This document shows positions 44,782-52,325 of a DNA stretch of 64,000 bases, in pieces (position 1 is the first letter of the stretch; every line of letters starts with the position of its first letter). The notes under the pieces were generated by a model, which had not been told where the DNA came from, did not search any database, and saw nothing but the letters and a program-made list of their open reading frames with translations. The position numbers and the translations under genes are program-made. Origin of the DNA: Lachnospiraceae bacterium (GTDB lineage Bacteria > Bacillota > Clostridia > Lachnospirales > Lachnospiraceae); assembly GCA_017624235.1 (NCBI GenBank), contig JAGANL010000050.1:1-64000 (forward strand), given 5' to 3'.

Positions 44782-45399
44782 ATGAATGAAAAATTTTTTG
44801 ATTTAAAAAAAGAAAAGCAGGACCGTATCCTGAATGCTGTACTGAAGGTCTTTGCAAAAAACGGCTACCGGAGGGCCAGTACGGATGAAATGGTAAAGGA
44901 AGCCGGCATCAGTAAGGGTCTTCTTTTTCACTACTTTGGTACTAAGGCCGGGCTGTATGAGTTTGTCTGCAGCTATGCAGTAAAATATATCGGTATGGAA
45001 TTATCCAGTATGCTCTCCGGTGATTCTACGGATTATTTCCTGCTGAAAAAACAGATTGAAGCAGTCAAATACCAGATTACTCTTACTTTTCCCTACATGC
45101 CTCTGTTTTTACAGGAAATGATGCGCAGTACGGATGGAATGGAAGAGCCTCTGGCTTCTGAAATTCAGGAAATACAGGCTTCCTACCGAAAGCTTATGGA
45201 GGATACACTGGCTCCTGCTGATTTCTCCGGCTGTGCTCCTTACCTGAATCCGGCAGATCTGGCCACTCTGACAGATTATATTATCAAAGGGGTCATGAGC
45301 GAAAACTACGGAACCAATGCCGAACCTTCCGCTGCCTTTGCCTATGAGCGCACGATTGCTCTTCTGACCATGCTCTCGGATCTAAGCAGGCGGGCATAA
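44782..45399 (+). CDS. TetR/AcrR family transcriptional regulator
   Basis: A 205-residue TetR-type repressor. The N-terminal helix-turn-helix is clear (DRILNAVLKVFAKNGYRRASTDEMVKEAGISKGLLFHYFGTKAGLYEFV) and the ligand domain is typical in size but unassigned. The ATG at 44782 follows CGGAG; a shorter-spaced upstream start at 44737 lacks a site. It is divergent from the glycosylation operon (143-nt gap), which makes that operon, or its own gene, the most likely target. Confidence 0.9.
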   Translation: MNEKFFDLKKEKQDRILNAVLKVFAKNGYRRASTDEMVKEAGISKGLLFHYFGTKAGLYEFVCSYAVKYIGMELSSMLSGDSTDYFLLKKQIEAVKYQITLTFPYMPLFLQEMMRSTDGMEEPLASEIQEIQASYRKLMEDTLAPADFSGCAPYLNPADLATLTDYIIKGVMSENYGTNAEPSAAFAYERTIALLTMLSDLSRRA

Positions 45400-45441
45400 C
45401 CCGGACTTTGTTCTGTACCGGTATCCACTTTCCAATTTTCA

Positions 45442-45497
45442 CAAAAGCAGCCACCCGACATGAAAATCTCTACCCGATTGCATGCCGGGTGGCTGCT
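45442..45497 (-). terminator. Terminator between convergent genes
   Basis: A 12-bp stem AGCAGCCACCCG (45446-45457) with CGGGTGGCTGCT (45486-45497), 28-nt loop, followed on the minus strand by TTTTGTG. It serves the Ser-Pro repeat gene and possibly the TetR gene. Confidence 0.7.
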
Positions 45498-45522
45498 TAT
45501 AGCATATGGTCTAATCCCGCTT

Positions 45523-46300
45523 CTACGGATTGCTGTCCGTATCCTTAATCAGAGTAATTACGCCATCCGAATAACACAGAACGGCACATTCATATCCGTT
45601 TTCCACATGCTCCAGCACATCTCCCCTAATTGCTACAACAAGGTTAACCGGAACGCTGCTTTCCTTGACTGTATCTAACAGCTTATAGGTATCCTTATCG
45701 CGGATTTCCATTTCCAGTTCAAACACATCCTCAATCACAGTATCCTTAGCAAGTGTCGCATGGATTGCATCGGCATATTGCTCAAAAAGCTCTAACAGAG
45801 CCGGACCGCACTGACTTGGAAAGGAGTTCATATGTGCATAACCGCCGTTCTGTATGCCCAATGCTGCTGTTAACTCCTGCTCCGGTGTTGTAGAGAACAC
45901 GGTCGCAATACTGCTTTTCTCTCTGTTATCCGTATAATGGGCAGGAATGGTGGAAACGATTTCTTTTCCATCTGCACCTGTTACCCTCGGCAGATAATTG
46001 TCCGGATTGGAATTACTCTTTCTCCAGTCCTCTTCCCTACGCTTCTTTTCCAGTTCCTTGCGGTGCTTGCTGTCCTTACTGTCTTCCACAATCGGCTGGG
46101 GACTCGCACTTGGCTCCGGACTCGCACTTGGTTCCGGACTCGCACTCGGTTCCGGGCTTTCGCTCGGACTCGGGCTCGCACTCGGACTCGGGCTTGCACT
46201 TGGCTCCGGGCTCGCATGATATGGTCAGCCCTGTCGTCACCAGGAAAAATAGAATCGATCGGTTCTCTTTCCAAAATCCCTTTTTCATCTGTTCATCCAT
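45523..46300 (-). pseudogene. Secreted/lipoprotein-like gene with Ser-Pro repeat linker, frameshifted
   Basis: The downstream 188-codon frame (from a GTG at 46089) encodes a soluble domain that I do not recognise, starting MEDSKDSKHRKELEKKRREEDW. Upstream, the same frame continues as a Ser-Pro-Glu-Pro-Ala-Ser repeat (about 46093-46216) without any start codon. A signal-peptide-like start (MDEQMKKGFWKENRSILFFLVTTGLTIS-C, ATG 46300 or 46288) lies just upstream in a frame one base off, and reads into a Cys-Glu-Lys-rich nonsense version of the repeat. The simplest reading is one exported protein with signal, Ser-Pro linker and C-terminal domain broken by a single-base frameshift near 46215. A sequencing error or programmed shift cannot be excluded. 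Confidence 0.65.
46093..46216 (-). repeat. Short tandem repeats encoding a Ser-Pro-rich linker
   Basis: Units of 6, 12 and 18 bp based on AGTCCG and GCGAGTCCGGAACCAAGT are repeated in tandem. In the gene frame they encode S-P-S-P and S-A-S-P-E-P repeats. Unit lengths are multiples of three, so copy changes would not alter the frame. Confidence 0.8.
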
Positions 46301-46331
46301 CCCCGTTTTGATATCGTTTTCGCTCAAAGCC

Positions 46332-47768
46332 TTACAGCCAAAGCTTTGCAAGCACTGCAAGTCCGTCTTCCATTTCCTGTTCTGTCAGTCCTGCATACCC
46401 AAGCAGAATCGTAGCAGGCTTTTCTGCACCGGACTTTTCCCTATTCTCCGCGCCAAACTCCTTCATACCGTAAACCCGGATTCCATGCCTGGCTGCATTC
46501 TCTTTCAGCTCCTCCTCTGTCCTTCCCCGCTGATCCGTCAGCAGCAGGTGAAGCCCTGCATTTTCGCCACTGATGGTAAAGGCCGCTTCAAAGGGCTTTA
46601 GCAGCCGGAGCATTTTGTCATGCTTTTCCCGATATACCTTGCGCATACGGTTCAAATGCCGTTCAAAATAGCCGCCGCCGATAAACTCTGCAAGCACCTC
46701 CTGCTCTGTACGCTGTACCGTAGAGGAAAGATAACTGCAATATTTGTGGTATGCCTGCACCAGCTGCCCCGGAAGTACCAGATAGCTGATGCGGATCGCC
46801 GGAGAAATGGACTTGGAAAAGGTTCCGATATAAATGACCTTATCCTGTCCGTCCGAGGACTGGAGCGCCGGAATCGGCTTTCCTTTATAGCGAAATTCAC
46901 TGTCATAGTCATCCTCGATCAGATACCTCTCCGGACGTTTGGATGCCCATTTCAGCAGCTCCATCCGACGTCCAATGGGCATGACCGTTCCGGTCGGGAA
47001 CTGATGCGAAGGCATCACATAGGCGAGATTGGCCTGACTTTCCTCCAGCCTGTCCGGCCGCATCCCATACGCATCCATTTCCACCTCTAAAATCTGATAT
47101 CCAAAGGAGGCAAACATTCGGCCTGCCTTACGATAGGTCGGATTTTCCAGGGCCACTCTGCGCACAAATGGCTTTTCCCGCTCCTGATCCACACCGTTTA
47201 ACAGCTTTTCTAACAGCATCAATAAATAATCATTCCCTGCACCGATAATAATCTGCTCCGGCTCACAGTTGACTCCTCTGGAGGAATGCAGATAACGGCT
47301 CAGCATCACGCGAAGCTTCAGATCCCCCTGCCCGGCTCCCGTCAGGAACAGCCTGTCTCCCTGTTCGCTGAACACCTTCCGGTAAATACGTCTCCATGTA
47401 TCGAATGGAAATTCCTGCAAGTCTACCGCACTGGTGGAAAAATCCACAAAATAGCCCGTTCTTGGTTCCTCCTGCTGCAGCTCCTCCCTCCGTCCGTCCA
47501 CCGGCAGATGATACAGTTCCTCCATGTGGCACACAAAATAGCCCTTATACGGCCGAGCTTCAATATATCCCTCCGATACCAGCTGCTCATAAGCCAGATC
47601 CACCGTACTCCTGGACACCTGTAAATATTCTGCCAAAGAACGCGTTGAGGGAAGCTTCTCATCATATAGAAGCTTCCCTGTCTTAATTTCCTGTTTGATA
47701 TATTCGTAAATCTGCTCGTAAAGATGCTTTCCTTCTCTCACATCGAGCGTTAATGTCATACTGTTCAT
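46332..47768 (-). CDS. MocR/PdxR-type transcriptional regulator (GntR HTH plus aminotransferase fold)
   Basis: A 478-residue fusion of an N-terminal GntR winged helix (YEQIYEYIKQEIKTGKLLYDEKLPSTRSLAEYLQVSRSTVDLAYEQL, about residues 15-75) and a class I aminotransferase-like PLP domain. The PLP lysine is in GTFSKSISPAIRISYLV and the aromatic/Asp pocket in YLIEDDYDSEFRY. Such MocR regulators sense PLP or an amino-acid adduct and control vitamin B6, taurine, GABA or cell-wall amino acid genes. The start overlaps the stop of the DUF2225 gene (TAATG), so it is in the glnS-DUF2225 operon, an unusual place for a regulator. Target unknown. Confidence 0.9.
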   Translation of the reverse strand: MNSMTLTLDVREGKHLYEQIYEYIKQEIKTGKLLYDEKLPSTRSLAEYLQVSRSTVDLAYEQLVSEGYIEARPYKGYFVCHMEELYHLPVDGRREELQQEEPRTGYFVDFSTSAVDLQEFPFDTWRRIYRKVFSEQGDRLFLTGAGQGDLKLRVMLSRYLHSSRGVNCEPEQIIIGAGNDYLLMLLEKLLNGVDQEREKPFVRRVALENPTYRKAGRMFASFGYQILEVEMDAYGMRPDRLEESQANLAYVMPSHQFPTGTVMPIGRRMELLKWASKRPERYLIEDDYDSEFRYKGKPIPALQSSDGQDKVIYIGTFSKSISPAIRISYLVLPGQLVQAYHKYCSYLSSTVQRTEQEVLAEFIGGGYFERHLNRMRKVYREKHDKMLRLLKPFEAAFTISGENAGLHLLLTDQRGRTEEELKENAARHGIRVYGMKEFGAENREKSGAEKPATILLGYAGLTEQEMEDGLAVLAKLWL

Positions 47769-48625
47769 TATTTTGCTGCTTTTTTCTCTTTGATTTTCTT
47801 TACCAGTTCTTCCTTTACGTCCCTTGCACGATCCTTCATTCTCGGATTGGCTCCGGGTGATACGATTACGCTGGCAATCAGCTTGCTCGCTACATCAAAC
47901 TGTTCAAAGCGCATCGCCAGTACGGCAATCAGGTAATCCACGGTACATTCATCCATACCGCACATCGGAAAGCCTTCACTCTGTCTGGCCGCCAGAAATC
48001 CATCAAAGGCATTCTTCAAAAACTCATTTTCCTGTGCCTCGATTTCTGCCTTCTTCTTATCGTAATCCGGCTCTTCCTTCTTCAGATGCTCTGCCTGTCC
48101 CCGAAGCAGCCATCCTGTCTTCAGACAGATATACGCTTTCTCACTGGCCTTCGTCTGCTTTACGATTGCATTGACCAGCGCCATCTTATAACGCTCCAAT
48201 GCCTCATCGTAGCTGTAGATTTCCTTTTCCTCCTTGTTAGCCGGCTTAAAGTTTGCACAGATATTTTCTTTGATTTTCTTCATCTGCGGGCCGGTCAGGA
48301 ACTTAAAATATCGGCTGAGTGAAGTATATCCGCAGTATGGACACATGATGACATCATATTTGAGCATATCAATCTGCTCATACCTTGGACGCATATCCTG
48401 ATCGGAACCGATCAGCTTGACTTTTCCCACCTTTACAGTCTTTACCTTAAATTCCTTATCACACACCGGACAGGTATGGCTCTTATCAAAGATAAAATCC
48501 TGCTCCTGCATGACAGGCGCTGCTGCTTTGGCGTCTGCTGCTTTCTCCTTCGGTGACTCAAAGAGACTCATCCCCTCCAGCTTACCGAGACCGAACTGCT
48601 CCAATCCTGATAATAATCCACTCAT
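47768..48625 (-). CDS. DUF2225 domain-containing protein
   Basis: A 285-residue DUF2225 protein. The N-terminal 50 residues are a linker, then a four-cysteine metal-site arrangement with CPVCDKEFKVKTVKVGK and CPYCGYTSLSRYF, followed by a helical TPR-like region. The function is not known. The start at 48625 (MSGLLSG) has a GGTGG site 5 nt upstream; ATG 48637 lacks one. It lies 17 nt after glnS and overlaps the MocR gene start. Confidence 0.88.
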   Translation of the reverse strand: MSGLLSGLEQFGLGKLEGMSLFESPKEKAADAKAAAPVMQEQDFIFDKSHTCPVCDKEFKVKTVKVGKVKLIGSDQDMRPRYEQIDMLKYDVIMCPYCGYTSLSRYFKFLTGPQMKKIKENICANFKPANKEEKEIYSYDEALERYKMALVNAIVKQTKASEKAYICLKTGWLLRGQAEHLKKEEPDYDKKKAEIEAQENEFLKNAFDGFLAARQSEGFPMCGMDECTVDYLIAVLAMRFEQFDVASKLIASVIVSPGANPRMKDRARDVKEELVKKIKEKKAAK

Positions 48626-48642
48626 ATTTTCCACCATTCCTT

Positions 48643-50325
48643 CTAATTATTCTTCGGAAGTACATAGGAACTCTTTAACGATACGATTCTGTTAAATACC
48701 GGTGCTCCCGGTTTCGAGTCCTTATAATCTACACAGAAATACCCCTGTCTTACAAACTGGAAGCTTTCATACGGTTTTGCCTCTGCTGCTGCCGGCTCCA
48801 GATAACACTCCTTTAATACCGTCAGAGAATTCGGGTTCAGATTCAGACTGCCGTCCTCATTGTATACACCCTTTTCCTCATCAATGATATTCTCATAGAG
48901 TCTTACCTCTGCTTTCACTGCCTCTTTGGCCGGTACCCAGTGTATCGTACCCTTTACCTTCCGTCCGGTAAAGCCCGTTCCGCACTTTGTCTCCGGATCA
49001 TAGGTACAGTGCACCTCGATGACCTTGCCGTTTTCATCCTTGACGCAGCCGGTACAGGTGACAAAATAAGCATTCATCAGACGTACTTCATTTCCCGGGA
49101 ACAAGCGGAAATATTTCTTCGGCGGCTCCTCCATGAAATCCTCACGGTCTATATACAGCTCTCTTCCAAACGGAACCTGTCTGCTGCCAAGCTCTTCATT
49201 TTCCAGATTATTCGCTACATCCAGAAGCTCGGTCTGACCCTCTGGATAATTATCAATAATCAGCTTCACCGGATCTAAGGCTGCCATCAGTCTCGGTCTT
49301 TTCAGCTTCAGATCTTCACGGATGCAGTACTCAAGCATTGCATAATCCACGGAAGAATTGCTCTTGGATACACCGCACAGCTCCACAAACATCTTGATGG
49401 ATTCCGGTGTAAAGCCCCTTCTGCGCAGTGCTGCAATGGATACCAGACGTGGATCATCCCAGCCGTCTACGATGCCTTCCTCCACCAGCTTCTTAATATA
49501 TCTCTTACCTGTGACCACATTGGTCAGGTACATCTTTGCAAATTCAATCTGCTTAGGCGGATGCGAATACTCTAACTCTCTCACCACCCAGTCATACAGC
49601 GGTCTGTGATCTTCAAATTCCAGGGTACAGATGGAATGCGTAATGCCTTCAATCGCATCCTCAATCGGGTGTGCAAAATCATACATCGGATAAATGCACC
49701 ACTTATCTCCGGTATTCTGATGAGACATATGCGCTACACGATAGAGAATCGGATCACGCATGTTGATATTCGGAGAGGCCATATCGATTCTGGCACGCAG
49801 TACCTTTTCACCGTCTGCGTATTTTCCTTCCTTCATCTCCGTAAACAGCTTCAGGTTCTCTTCAATGCTCCGTTTTGAATACGGGTCCTCTTTTCCCGGC
49901 TCCGTTAAAGTTCCTCTATACTCTCTGATCTCATCGGCCGAAAGATCCGATACATAGGCCTTTCCCTTCTGAATCAGCTTTACAGCGCCCTCATACATCT
50001 GGTCAAAATAGTTGGATGCAAAGAAGAGTCTGTCCTCCCAGTCAGCCCCCAGCCATGCGATATCCGCTTTGATGGATTCTACGAACTCCGCCTTTTCCTT
50101 GGTCGGATTCGTATCATCAAAACGCATGTTAAACTTTCCGCCATATTTCTGAGCCAATCCATAATTTAATAAAATACTTTTGGCATGTCCGATATGAAGA
50201 TATCCGTTCGGTTCCGGTGGAAATCTGGTGTGCACCGTATCGTAGACACCCTCTGCCAGATCCTTATCAATAATCTGTTCAATAAAATTTTTGGAAACTA
50301 CTTCTGTGTTCTCTACATTTGCCAT
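48643..50325 (-). CDS. glnS: Glutamine--tRNA ligase
   Basis: A 560-residue class I aminoacyl-tRNA synthetase. The HIGH motif is in [16 protein letters not shown] (near residue 35), [12 protein letters not shown] follows, the KMSKS-equivalent is VSKSN (near 270), and the C-terminal half is the beta-barrel anticodon-binding domain. It charges tRNA-Gln directly. The start at 50325 (MANVENTE) has GGAGCGG upstream; the longer form to 50355 is unlikely. The same window holds gatB of the amidotransferase route, so GatCAB is probably needed mainly for Asn-tRNA or both routes coexist. Confidence 0.96.
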   Translation of the reverse strand: MANVENTEVVSKNFIEQIIDKDLAEGVYDTVHTRFPPEPNGYLHIGHAKSILLNYGLAQKYGGKFNMRFDDTNPTKEKAEFVESIKADIAWLGADWEDRLFFASNYFDQMYEGAVKLIQKGKAYVSDLSADEIREYRGTLTEPGKEDPYSKRSIEENLKLFTEMKEGKYADGEKVLRARIDMASPNINMRDPILYRVAHMSHQNTGDKWCIYPMYDFAHPIEDAIEGITHSICTLEFEDHRPLYDWVVRELEYSHPPKQIEFAKMYLTNVVTGKRYIKKLVEEGIVDGWDDPRLVSIAALRRRGFTPESIKMFVELCGVSKSNSSVDYAMLEYCIREDLKLKRPRLMAALDPVKLIIDNYPEGQTELLDVANNLENEELGSRQVPFGRELYIDREDFMEEPPKKYFRLFPGNEVRLMNAYFVTCTGCVKDENGKVIEVHCTYDPETKCGTGFTGRKVKGTIHWVPAKEAVKAEVRLYENIIDEEKGVYNEDGSLNLNPNSLTVLKECYLEPAAAEAKPYESFQFVRQGYFCVDYKDSKPGAPVFNRIVSLKSSYVLPKNN

Positions 50326-50363
50326 CTTTTTTCCGCTCCTCAGGTAACATTTCACCCCGGCAG

Positions 50364-50389
50364 AAAAAGCCTGCCGGACAGGCTTTTTT
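50364..50389 (-). terminator. Terminator between hairpin element B and glnS
   Basis: AAAAAGCCTG-CCGGA-CAGGCTTTTTT is a perfect stem with T run in either direction. It would end transcripts of the DHH gene and of element B before glnS. Confidence 0.8.
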
Positions 50390-50468
50390 GCCTATATTAA
50401 AACTATACTACCACAGAACTTTAAAATAATAAAGAGCCAGAAATGCTTTTTTTCATTACCGGACAATC

Positions 50469-50746
50469 GTCCAGCCCATGCCGGGAACCGTCCTCCCTCC
50501 TGCGCTGCAAAGAAAATTTCGGGACATACAGCAGGACTGAGCGTTTTCTTAATGGAGCATTCAACACACAGGGGAAAATCGGCACGGATGCCGATTTTAG
50601 GCGCCACGTGCAAGGATGCACATGGGCGCCGCCCCGAACGGCTGTCACATAGGCTTCTGCTCCATTTAGAAAACTCCAGTCCGAATGTCGTCCCCAAATT
50701 TTCTTTGCGGCGCAGGAGGGAGGACGGTTCCCGGCATGGGCCGGAC
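50469..50746 (-). repeat. Long-hairpin element, copy B (278 bp)
   Basis: Arms 50469-50525 and 50690-50746 pair at 54 of 57 positions. The head, read on the minus strand, aligns with copies A and C: GGACTGGAGTTTTCTAA, helix ATGGAGCA / TGCTCCAT, variable strand of about 21 nt, CGGGG, hairpin GGCGCC..GTGCA..TGCAC..GGCGCC, hairpin AAAATCGGCA / TGCCGATTTT, CCCC, AAGAAAAC..CAGTCC. Every head helix differs from copies A and C by compensated changes. The copy starts 6 nt after the DHH gene stop (50753) and lies between it and glnS, oriented like both genes. Plus-strand ORFs across it are by-products. Confidence 0.85.
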
Positions 50747-50752
50747 AGTTCC

Positions 50753-52264
50753 TTATGCTGGCTGAAACATTTTGGCAAATACATCCGCTTCCACCACGGA
50801 AACATCCTTCCGGTCATCTCCGCGGACAATCAGATAATCCCCCGGTCTTCCCAGCATATATTTTTCCTCATCCCGCAGCGTAAAGACCTTGACTCTCCTG
50901 TCTAACCTTCGGGCATAGACAAACTCCTCGTCTATTGCCTCACATACCCCTGCATGCTCCAGCAAGAGCTTTATTTCTCCATTTAATTTGTTCTTTACAG
51001 TAGGTCTGTACTTTGCACGAAGAATACATTCCTCCGCACAGAATTTCTGAGGCAACACACGATAAGAATTTTCAAATTTCTCCCTGCTGATCGTATACAC
51101 TTCTCCCTTGACTCCAACCATGATATACATGTCCGGATCCACGGTCAGCTCCGTATCTCCCTCCAGGGTACGTATCGTAACCGGAGTTCCTGCCGGCAGA
51201 ATATCCGTACTGTGTACATAGCCTACCGGCAGATGACTGCTGCGGTAAAGCTGCATCTCTTCCAGATTCGTTTCATATTCCCGTGCATAAATAATGTCAC
51301 AAAGATCAAAATATTCATTCATTTTCTGACTGAAATAAGCTTCCGAATGCAGGGTTGGATAGTATTCCTCATACAATCCCTTACTGATAAAACCTCCTGC
51401 CTTCTCCAGATGTCCTCCACCGGAACCGACCTCAGCACATAAAAAGTTTGCCAGTTCACTGGCCTGAACCTCCTTTACACAGCTTCGTATCGACAGCTTA
51501 TACCCCTCCTGTACCTCATTATATACCACACAGGTACGAACCTCATCTACCTGAATGAGGAGGTCACTAATCAGACCCAGAATATTCGGATCACAGGGCT
51601 GGGAATGGATGATGGCATAATTATAATCATCGTTGAAAATATAACGAATCATAGCAATACCGGCAATTTCCAGCTCCTTTAGAGAAAGATTGGAATTGCG
51701 GAAAATCGTAATCAGACTCTTCTGATAGACAAGACTGTCCCTCATATCCATATCATGCGGATTGTAAATCTCCGCAAATTGATTCGTATCCGAATAAAGT
51801 CCATAGTACAGTGCTGTCCCAAGCTGCACATTATCCCCGATCCGGTATCCCTCTTCCCGAAGCATTTTCCAGACCAGAGTGGCACAGCTTCCCAGGCTCG
51901 GATCAATCCTGCTCAGTGCAATATCCTCTATTTCGATCTGGTGATGATCGATGATTGCTATATGTTCTGCCGGTATTCCGGTTACATTTCCTGCTCCGTA
52001 CTGACAGTCCACAGTAATCAGCAGTCCTTTCTGGAAATCCACCGGCGGCTTTACATACTCAATCGGAATGTTCAGCTTTTCCACCATCAGGGTCAGATTT
52101 GTCTTCTGTATCTGATTTCTTCCGCTGTAAACAAAGCGGGTATCCTTTCCCTGATCCCGAAAATAGCAATAAAGCCCATATCCTGATGCCAGCGCATCTC
52201 CATCCGGATTATCATGACATTGAATCGTAATCGGATTGTAAATTTCTAAATCTTTTAACTGCAT
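50753..52264 (-). CDS. DHH family phosphoesterase
   Basis: A 503-residue DHH/DHHA1 protein. The metal motifs are seen: HDNPDGDAL near residue 17, VDCQYGAG near 90, DHH (IIDHHQ) near 108, and the DHHA1 motif GSGGGHLEKAGGF near 285. The final 160 residues form a separate mixed domain. Relatives include NrnA-type oligoribonucleases/pAp phosphatases; this subgroup, with a C-terminal extension, has no settled function. It lies 61 nt after the GGDEF-EAL gene behind a terminator. Cytoplasmic. Confidence 0.88.
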   Translation of the reverse strand: MQLKDLEIYNPITIQCHDNPDGDALASGYGLYCYFRDQGKDTRFVYSGRNQIQKTNLTLMVEKLNIPIEYVKPPVDFQKGLLITVDCQYGAGNVTGIPAEHIAIIDHHQIEIEDIALSRIDPSLGSCATLVWKMLREEGYRIGDNVQLGTALYYGLYSDTNQFAEIYNPHDMDMRDSLVYQKSLITIFRNSNLSLKELEIAGIAMIRYIFNDDYNYAIIHSQPCDPNILGLISDLLIQVDEVRTCVVYNEVQEGYKLSIRSCVKEVQASELANFLCAEVGSGGGHLEKAGGFISKGLYEEYYPTLHSEAYFSQKMNEYFDLCDIIYAREYETNLEEMQLYRSSHLPVGYVHSTDILPAGTPVTIRTLEGDTELTVDPDMYIMVGVKGEVYTISREKFENSYRVLPQKFCAEECILRAKYRPTVKNKLNGEIKLLLEHAGVCEAIDEEFVYARRLDRRVKVFTLRDEEKYMLGRPGDYLIVRGDDRKDVSVVEADVFAKMFQPA

Positions 52265-52286
52265 CGTACTTCCTCCATACAGACAC

Positions 52287-52317
52287 CAAAAAGAGAACCC
52301 CTTAAACAGGATTCTCT
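52287..52317 (-). terminator. Terminator after the GGDEF-EAL gene
   Basis: On the minus strand AGAGAATCC..GGGTTCTCT with an 8-nt loop and TTTTTGG after it. Confidence 0.65.
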
Positions 52318-52325
52318 ACTTTGTT

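Noticed and set aside
45446-45497. Hairpin at 45.45 kb as a further copy of the long-hairpin element
   Set aside because: It is a simple 12-bp stem with none of the conserved head sequence and a T-rich tail, so it is a terminator.
50326-50363. T-box leader upstream of glnS
   Set aside because: The leader is only about 40 nt from the terminator to the start and has no T-box consensus (AGGGTGG..) or specifier structure.
50552-50905. Plus-strand ORF of 117 codons over element B and the end of the DHH gene
   Set aside because: It is antisense to the end of a conserved gene, has no start signal and crosses the hairpin element.
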